This document shows, one piece after another, positions 59,601-64,000 of a DNA stretch of 64,000 bases; position 1 is the first letter of the stretch; each line of letters opens with the position of its first letter. The DNA is taken from assembly GCA_001730085.1 (NCBI GenBank), contig MDLB01000108.1, positions 25,295 to 89,294 on the forward strand, read 5' to 3'. Below the pieces are notes generated by a model. That model saw nothing but the letters and a program-made list of their open reading frames with translations. It was not told the DNA's origin and did not search any database. The DNA comes from PVC group bacterium (ex Bugula neritina AB1) (GTDB taxonomy: Bacteria; GCA-001730085). A program made the position numbers and the translations under genes.

Positions 59601-59748
59601 CAAAAACTTGAACAAGTGAAGGGGTGACATCTGGGAATGCGTCGACCGCAAGCCTTTTGAATTGATACATGCCAAAAATAACGGTGAAAAAGGAGAAAAA
59701 AACGATAAGCCATCGCACATTTATCAATGTTTTTATAAAAGCCAACAA
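56638..59748 (-). CDS. Heavy-metal RND efflux pump (CzcA/CusA family)
   Basis: This inner-membrane proton antiporter drives metal ions out through an adaptor and outer-membrane channel. The 1036-residue protein has two membrane bundles and two large periplasmic loops. Family marks include DVTPSLVQVFVETEGLAPEE near the N-terminus. The fourth helix has charged Asp404 and Glu411 (IGMMVDGTIIIIENVERF), needed for proton transfer. GWGGQFE-like DWGGQFELQQAANKRLSLI is typical of CzcA/CusA. The helix-4 motif does not let me decide between copper/silver and zinc/cobalt. It is the last gene of the tolC-adaptor-pump operon. Confidence 0.93.
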   Translation of the reverse strand: MLAFIKTLINVRWLIVFFSFFTVIFGMYQFKRLAVDAFPDVTPSLVQVFVETEGLAPEEVEKYVTYPIEMAMKGLPSLKEVRSVSNFGLSVVNIYFKDGTDIYFARQRVSEKLASAKDSIPERFGTPEMGPIATGLGQILFYVVTDESGKYGSEELREIQDWLIKYQLESVTGVTEVLSIGGLIKQFQVNVRPIDLLKYDISLLEVVEKLKSNNENIGAQFIINNSEEYVVRSIGLARDISDLENIALKAIDGQPIYLKDVANLQIGGEIRRGLATKDGKGEVVVGMVLKLVGTNTLDVIHRVKEKFDAINETLPAGVKAVPYYDQANLVSRCSKTVRSALRNSIFLVAMIIFIFMGGFRPSFVVVLCLPFSICLAFILMKFFNISANLMSLGGIVIAIGMMVDGTIIIIENVERFYSENLKNPSSKDLIPKAVLEVIRPISFAIMIVMVVFLPLLTLQGVEGKMFKPLAFTVILAMFGSLVYSLFMAPVFSSIVMSPSAFLKKHNKSKNSDIFKNIRAKYTFLLEACLLKRYKVLFASAAMLLFGGFIFFQLGSEFVPRLEEGDLLVRLTMAPSISLEESKKMTLVFEKRLLERFPEVEKVVTRVGRGEVGAHADPVNSAESFISFKPVSEWQRTKKHDKLYSMMSEYFENFPGVKFNFTQPIAVALDEMITGTKAQIAIKLFGPDMDILQEKSQKIEKVIKKVRGAADVQKDQVSGNPQVQITLNRKALARYGVSISDVQSLIKMSVGGVSAGEILEGVRRFGIYVRFEEDKRNTVEKIKNILVDTPEGSKVPLSQFVHIEKVIGARQISRENGQRFITVQCNVRERDIGSFVAECQKTLKKQLTLPPGYILDWGGQFELQQAANKRLSLIIPITLLIVFLILFIHFNSIKNVALILFIIPLAMTGGIIALKLSGQNLSVPSSVGFIALFGVALQDAMVLLTTIKNLRREGKDIKNACLDGANIVFRPVIMTTLTTSLGLISLLFSSGAGSEIQRPLATVVVGGLITSTFVSLLVLPAIYRWFDDVKPKEPSPL

Positions 59749-59775
59749 AGGTTAAGTTCCTTTCAGGTTTAAAAA

Positions 59776-61038
59776 TTAATGAACATGTCCATCATCAAAA
59801 GCCGCTTTGGCTAGCTCTGCTTTTAGAGTAAAACTTCCTTTTGTGACATAGGTGTCTCCATGAGAAAGCCCCTCTAGTATTTCTACAAAAGTTTCATTTT
59901 CATGACCTAACTTGACTGAAGTTGGGAAAAAGGCTCGGTCTCTAGAGACAAAAACCTGCCACTTTCCATCTATAAACTGAAGAGACTCTTTAGGAATCTT
60001 TATATCGACAGGTACCTTCTCTACAAGCAGTTGTCCTTTGACAAACATCCCTGGTAAAAAAAGATGGTCTGGGTTTGGTAATGAAACTCTTGCTTCAGCG
60101 GTACGAGTTTTTTCGTCAATTATCGAGCTAATATAGAAAACAGGTAAAGAAAGCGTTTCTTTTTTTGAAGCGGACTTTATTTTTATATAAGATTTTTTGC
60201 TAATCAAGGGGAGTGTTTTAGGGTAAACCCTGAACTTAATCCACAGAGTATCAATACTGCCGATAGTGAAAGCGACAGCTGAAGTGTCTCGAAACTCGCC
60301 GATAGTTATATGTCTTTTTAACACGATTCCATCCAGCAAAGATTTTAGATCATAGGCAGTCAAACTGTTATTCCCCTCCAAAGTAGCCAAAGTTTCGCCC
60401 TTATTAACCTGGTCGCCTTCGGACTTTAGAACGTCAATAACAAGCCCTTCGAAACGAGGAATGATATGAGCTTCTTTGTTAGCGTTGAGGCTTACTTCTC
60501 CGGTTAACTCGATATATTTCGATATTTCACCTGACTTAGCCGTGGATAGATGTATACCAAAGTCTTTGAGGTCTTCGGAAGTTAGGGTCACTTTGTCCAC
60601 ATGAGAGTGATCGTGAGCGTCCTTGTGAGAGCTATTGTGATCATGGTCGCTACTTGTATGGTCATGAGAGTCGTGAGAATCATCATGATCTTGGTGTTCT
60701 TTTATGTCGAGAGAGTGAGAGTGTTTTTCAGCAGATTCATTATGGTCATTATCTGTGTGTTTTTTAGAAAAGATATTGACCTTGTCTCTCTTATGAGGAG
60801 ACTTTGTATGATCGTGATCTTCATGAGCTTCGACTTCCTCATCGTGATGATCTTTGCTGTCGTTGGTCTTGGAGTAAACGGCATGAGGTTCGTGGATTTT
60901 ATGTTTGTCTGTATCTTTTTCTCTGCAAACGAGGCCATGCTTTTGGATTTTTTCACTAGAGTGAATGGATTCTAAAGAAAGTGCCCAAAGAAGGACGAAG
61001 AGAATTCCTAAGTGATGTTGAATTTTTAAAAAGTTCAT
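59776..61038 (-). CDS. RND efflux adaptor with histidine-rich N-terminus
   Basis: This periplasmic adaptor links the pump and the channel. After a signal peptide (HLGILFVLLWALSLESIHSS) comes an unusual segment at residues 31-150 with 25 histidines and many Asp (for example HQDHDDSHDSHDHTSSDHDH), which should bind several metal ions. The rest is a normal adaptor: the barrel-sandwich motif IIPRFEGLVIDVLKSEGDQV, NKGETLATLEG and a beta-barrel domain. The C-terminus ends DDGHVH. The His/Asp pattern suggests zinc, nickel or cobalt. It lies 27 bases before the pump gene and 3 bases after the channel gene. Confidence 0.9.
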   Translation of the reverse strand: MNFLKIQHHLGILFVLLWALSLESIHSSEKIQKHGLVCREKDTDKHKIHEPHAVYSKTNDSKDHHDEEVEAHEDHDHTKSPHKRDKVNIFSKKHTDNDHNESAEKHSHSLDIKEHQDHDDSHDSHDHTSSDHDHNSSHKDAHDHSHVDKVTLTSEDLKDFGIHLSTAKSGEISKYIELTGEVSLNANKEAHIIPRFEGLVIDVLKSEGDQVNKGETLATLEGNNSLTAYDLKSLLDGIVLKRHITIGEFRDTSAVAFTIGSIDTLWIKFRVYPKTLPLISKKSYIKIKSASKKETLSLPVFYISSIIDEKTRTAEARVSLPNPDHLFLPGMFVKGQLLVEKVPVDIKIPKESLQFIDGKWQVFVSRDRAFFPTSVKLGHENETFVEILEGLSHGDTYVTKGSFTLKAELAKAAFDDGHVH

Positions 61039-61041
61039 TTA

Positions 61042-62322
61042 TCACTCCTTTTCTTTTGATTTTTTTGAACCATAGACATAGGGATCTTTGCCCACATAAA
61101 GCATTAAATTATTATATTTTTTGATGTATTGTGCTGCAAAAGATATGATTTTTTCTTGGACATCAAAACTTTTCTTTTCAGCAGATAAAACTTCAAAATA
61201 AGAGAAGGCACCCTGATGATAACCTTTGTGAGTTAAATGTAAAGCACGTAGATTTAAAGGGATAATTTTTTCTTTCATGATATTGATTTTACGAAGCAAT
61301 AACTTTAGGTGTTGATACTGCTCTAGAAAAGAAACTTCTATGCGTTTATTGTTCATTTCAAAATCAAGGGAGTTTGCTTTTTTTTCTATTTTAGCAAGTT
61401 TTATGGCATTTTGGTTCTGGTCAAAAAGAGGAAGAGGGATAGATAAAGAGGCAACCCATGTGTTTTGGTCGGACTCTTGTAAAAAGCGGGTGCCAATTTT
61501 TAAATCAACAGTCGGTAAAACTTTCCTTTTTTCCAAGTCAAAAGTTATTGAAGCTTTTTTTATATCGTATTTCATCTTTATGATTTCGATATTATTGTCC
61601 AGTGAATTTTTGAGATCGTCGATTGATGGCAAAGGAGGGATGTTTTCTAATGTGCCGTAGACGGATCCCAAAATTTTTGCATCATGGTTCCAAAATCTTT
61701 CTAGTTTATGCTTCTTGATTTTTAAGTTTTCTTGTGCCTCAAGGATATTGATTTTTCCTTCGGCCAAAAGAGCTTGGATGCTCAAAAGCTCAACTTCGGA
61801 GCATCTCCCTGCCTTCATTTTTTTTGTAGCAACTGCAAGCATTTCTTCAAGGAGAACGCTCCTTTTTTTCGCTAAGTTTAAATCTGACTGCATTTTCAAA
61901 ATGAGTGCAAAGGTATTGCTAGCTTTAGATAAAGTTTCTCTTTGGGTGTGATCAAATATTTTTTCATGATAAATTTTGTCTAAACGCCCAATCTTTTTAG
62001 AAAAATGCCCCTGTTGCGAAAAATCTATACTCTTAGAGAAGCTCCATGTTGATTCTAGATCTTCTTTGTTTGCCGTATCTTTAGATCCACCCCAGTTATC
62101 CCAATCAATATCAACGGTAGGGTTTCTCCATAAGCTTTTTTGTTTGTATGAAACTTGTGATTTATTCATATTGATTTTAGAGAGTTTGATATCGATGTTA
62201 TTTTCTAAAATTAGAGGAATAATATCTTCAAAAGAAAGAGGGTTGCTTTTATGTGCTTCCAAAAAGGATGTGTTTAAGGTGCTAATGAATAAGATGGCCA
62301 ATAAGGTGATTTTTAACAACAT
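61042..62322 (-). CDS. TolC-like outer-membrane efflux channel (CzcC/CusC type)
   Basis: It forms the outer-membrane exit duct for the exporter. The 426-residue protein has a signal peptide (LLKITLLAILFISTLNTSFL), then two long helical repeats: NIDIKLSKINMNKSQVSYKQ, LRNPTVDIDWDNWGG-like RNPTVDIDWDNWGGS, and the second FDLEKRKVLPTVDLKIGTRF with IPLPLFDQNQ, the usual outer-membrane factor signature. AAGGATTTGTATTT precedes the ATG. It is the first gene of the operon. Confidence 0.88.
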   Translation of the reverse strand: MLLKITLLAILFISTLNTSFLEAHKSNPLSFEDIIPLILENNIDIKLSKINMNKSQVSYKQKSLWRNPTVDIDWDNWGGSKDTANKEDLESTWSFSKSIDFSQQGHFSKKIGRLDKIYHEKIFDHTQRETLSKASNTFALILKMQSDLNLAKKRSVLLEEMLAVATKKMKAGRCSEVELLSIQALLAEGKINILEAQENLKIKKHKLERFWNHDAKILGSVYGTLENIPPLPSIDDLKNSLDNNIEIIKMKYDIKKASITFDLEKRKVLPTVDLKIGTRFLQESDQNTWVASLSIPLPLFDQNQNAIKLAKIEKKANSLDFEMNNKRIEVSFLEQYQHLKLLLRKINIMKEKIIPLNLRALHLTHKGYHQGAFSYFEVLSAEKKSFDVQEKIISFAAQYIKKYNNLMLYVGKDPYVYGSKKSKEKE

Positions 62323-63310
62323 AAATACAAATCCTTATTATCAGGAGTTTCCCAAAATTATAGATTTTTTTGAAAAACTCTTCGGTTATCTACAAGTAAT
62401 CCAAAGTTTTTTTAAAATAATTTCTTGTGCCTTTATAACCTTTTTGACTATGAGAAATGCCTTATATTTTATCTAAATATAGGAGTGATTTCTGAAAAAA
62501 ACAAGACGATTGAAAGGTTATTTTAAAGACAACAGCTATTTTAAAATTAAAAAAGCACAATAAAGATTATTTAAAAATCTTAGAATTTTTATTTTTGCTT
62601 GATCAAGATCTTGAATATAAACTATAAGATCTTGAAAAAAAATTTTATAAGCAGAATAAATCCCTCGACAGGGAGCATTGTACTCTTGAATATCCTTTAA
62701 AGCAAGTGGATGATTTTTGGCTTTAGCGATTGAGAGAAAAAAGCATTGATAATTAATGACTGACTTGAAAATTTTCTCCTAATTTTTTTTGAAGAGATGT
62801 TCAAGTTTCTTTTTGAGTTGAGAAGATCTCTTTCTTTAGGGTGAGAATTTTAATCAGAGTATTTATATGTTTTGCAAAAATTAAAAATCATTTAAAGATC
62901 GTAATTTAAATATAAATCGACAAGACTAAGGTAATTTTATGTAATTTTGTGTTAAAAATATACATTCAAAACTATGTCTTACAAAAATAGTGCAGCTTGA
63001 AGAAGCTTACATGGTTAATGAGACTTTTTTTTTTTAACATTTTCAGATTTTTAACGATAAGGGACTTTTGAAATAGCCTTTGATTTTATGTGTGAATATG
63101 TAAATTTTTTTCAAATAAACCTAATAAATCTTTTATAAGAATCCAAAGATCTCTGTCTTTTGTATTTTGAAAAATTTAAAAAGACGACCCGCAGAGATCA
63201 TTTTATTAAACTTTAGCTAGCAAAGAATATTTTTCTATGGTAGAATATCCACTCTTTATGGCGTTTGAGATAAGAAACTTTTTCTTAGTTTTTTGTCTTT
63301 GCCCTTATAC
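62323..63310. other. Long AT-rich gap upstream of the exporter operon
   Basis: These 988 bases hold no supported gene. The promoter of the minus-strand exporter should be near its right-hand end at 62323-62450, but none is clear. AAGATCTTGA occurs twice in the same direction (62605-62614 and 62626-62635), each copy with the self-complementary core AAGATCTT, which could be a tandem operator. The rest looks like decayed sequence. Confidence 0.45.
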
Positions 63311-63388
63311 GGGGGCGTAGCTCAATTTGGTTAGAGTGCTTGACTGTCGATCAAGATGTTGCGGGTTCGAGTCCCGTCGCTCCCGCCA
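63311..63388 (+). tRNA. tRNA-Asp (anticodon GTC), CCA encoded
   Basis: Acceptor arms GGGGGCG and CGCTCCC pair with one G-U, the anticodon stem CTTGA/TCAAG holds loop CTGTCGA with anticodon GTC, and GGGTTCGAGTCCC is the T-arm. Discriminator G at 63385 is followed by encoded CCA at 63386-63388. It stands alone. Confidence 0.96.
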
Positions 63389-63841
63389 TAAAATTTAAAT
63401 TTATTATCAATAATTCCTAATAAGGGACTTGCCCTTCCTTTTATTTTCAAAAAGTTTAAGTTTTGATACCATACTTATTTTTATTTTAAGAAAATACATT
63501 TAGATTTTTCTAAGGTTTTTTATATTTATTTGAAATGAAAACTTTTTTCTATTTTTTTCACCTACGTCTTTTTGATGAGGGAGAGGTTGATTTAAGAATT
63601 TCTATATGTTTAGTCAAAATTTTTTTTGTGTCTTTTTATCTGTTTCCTAATTAATATTTAGACACTTTAAAATCAGTGTGTATTTTTTATACGTATAAAC
63701 TTAGAGCCTCGCAAAGCTGCTTATATGTTTTTTTGATATTTTTTAATTCAAAATATTGTACCTTTTGGTACTAATATAAAATTTATTTTTTTAAAAGTTT
63801 CATTTTAGACTTTGGATGCTTTTGTAATGCTATACGTTAAG
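63389..63841. other. Gap between tRNA-Asp and the transposase end
   Basis: About 450 bases of AT-rich DNA with no supported gene. The IS end should lie just left of the transposase stop codon at 63842, but I cannot define its inverted repeat without the other end. Confidence 0.45.
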
Positions 63842-64000
63842 TCAAGCACAACTTCTTGAATAAAGGTCCTTTTGTTTACATAAATTATCGAACGCATTAG
63901 GAGTAAAATAATTTATTACAGAATGAGGGTAGTCCTCATTATATTTTTTAATAGCTCGTATAACCTCCGAAGAGGCAGAAAAACCATTGTCCCATTCATT
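63842..64000 (-). mobile_element. C-terminal end of an integrase-type transposase
   Basis: The minus strand is open from the window edge and reads NEWDNGFSASSEVIRAIKKY, then NEDYPHSVINYFTPNAFDNL, ending CA and TGA at 63842-63844. The pattern of a helix followed by YPHSVINYFTPNAF matches the end of the DDE integrase core of IS3-type transposases (usually RPHSALNYRTPNEF). The gene continues past position 64000, so its completeness is unknown. Confidence 0.7.

Overview
This window is AT-rich bacterial DNA from an organism with a Gram-negative envelope: it encodes a signal-peptide porin, a three-part RND heavy-metal exporter with a TolC-like channel, and nucleotide-sugar genes for surface glycans. 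Several features argue against a typical proteobacterium: zinc-type S14, S4, L33 and L36, no rpmD (L30), and the order tRNA-Thr / tuf / rpmG / tRNA-Trp / secE. I cannot name the species. A lineage such as Elusimicrobiota, Omnitrophota or another little-cultured phylum would fit, but that is inference. Long non-coding gaps, several broken genes and an IS fragment suggest an eroding, perhaps host-associated genome.

Layout. Positions 1-7601 hold the tail of an unknown gene, purF, a dTDP-sugar cluster (rfbA, rfbB, rfbD; no rfbC), glgA and a putative porin. Positions 7602-39790 are one uninterrupted plus-strand expression supercluster. It runs tRNA-Thr, tuf, rpmG, tRNA-Trp, secE, nusG, rplKAJL, rpoBC, rpsLG, fusA, a second tuf, then the S10, spc and alpha operons with secY, adk, map, infA, rpmJ and rpoA, ending at rplQ. 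A small CbiX-like gene and serS follow. Positions 41559-43427 hold tag (minus strand) and a DUF4013 membrane protein with an acidic tail.

Positions 43428-50827 are an accessory zone. tRNA-Ser(GCT) is followed by a run of broken foreign-looking genes (an APH(9)-like aminoglycoside kinase, a P-loop kinase and an unrecognised gene). Next comes a minus-strand surface-sugar operon (acetyltransferase, PLP aminotransferase, glycosyltransferase) and a decayed glycosyltransferase. Positions 50828-56239 hold a sodium/solute symporter, a gap with an inverted-repeat element and a possible small RNA, and the glycolytic run gapA-pgk-tpiA. Positions 56638-62322 hold a minus-strand tolC-cusB-cusA type metal exporter whose adaptor has a long histidine-rich segment. 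The end holds tRNA-Asp and a transposase C-terminus running off the edge.

The most striking observation is nusG. A TAA at 10383-10385 splits the NGN domain from an otherwise perfectly conserved KOW domain in the same frame. Ribosomal protein S12 also has Leu in place of the near-universal Lys88, a streptomycin-resistance position. The rfb genes and the distant aminotransferase/acetyltransferase pair could together make a dTDP-linked N-acylated amino sugar. I did not find a clearly new multi-gene defence or mobile system.
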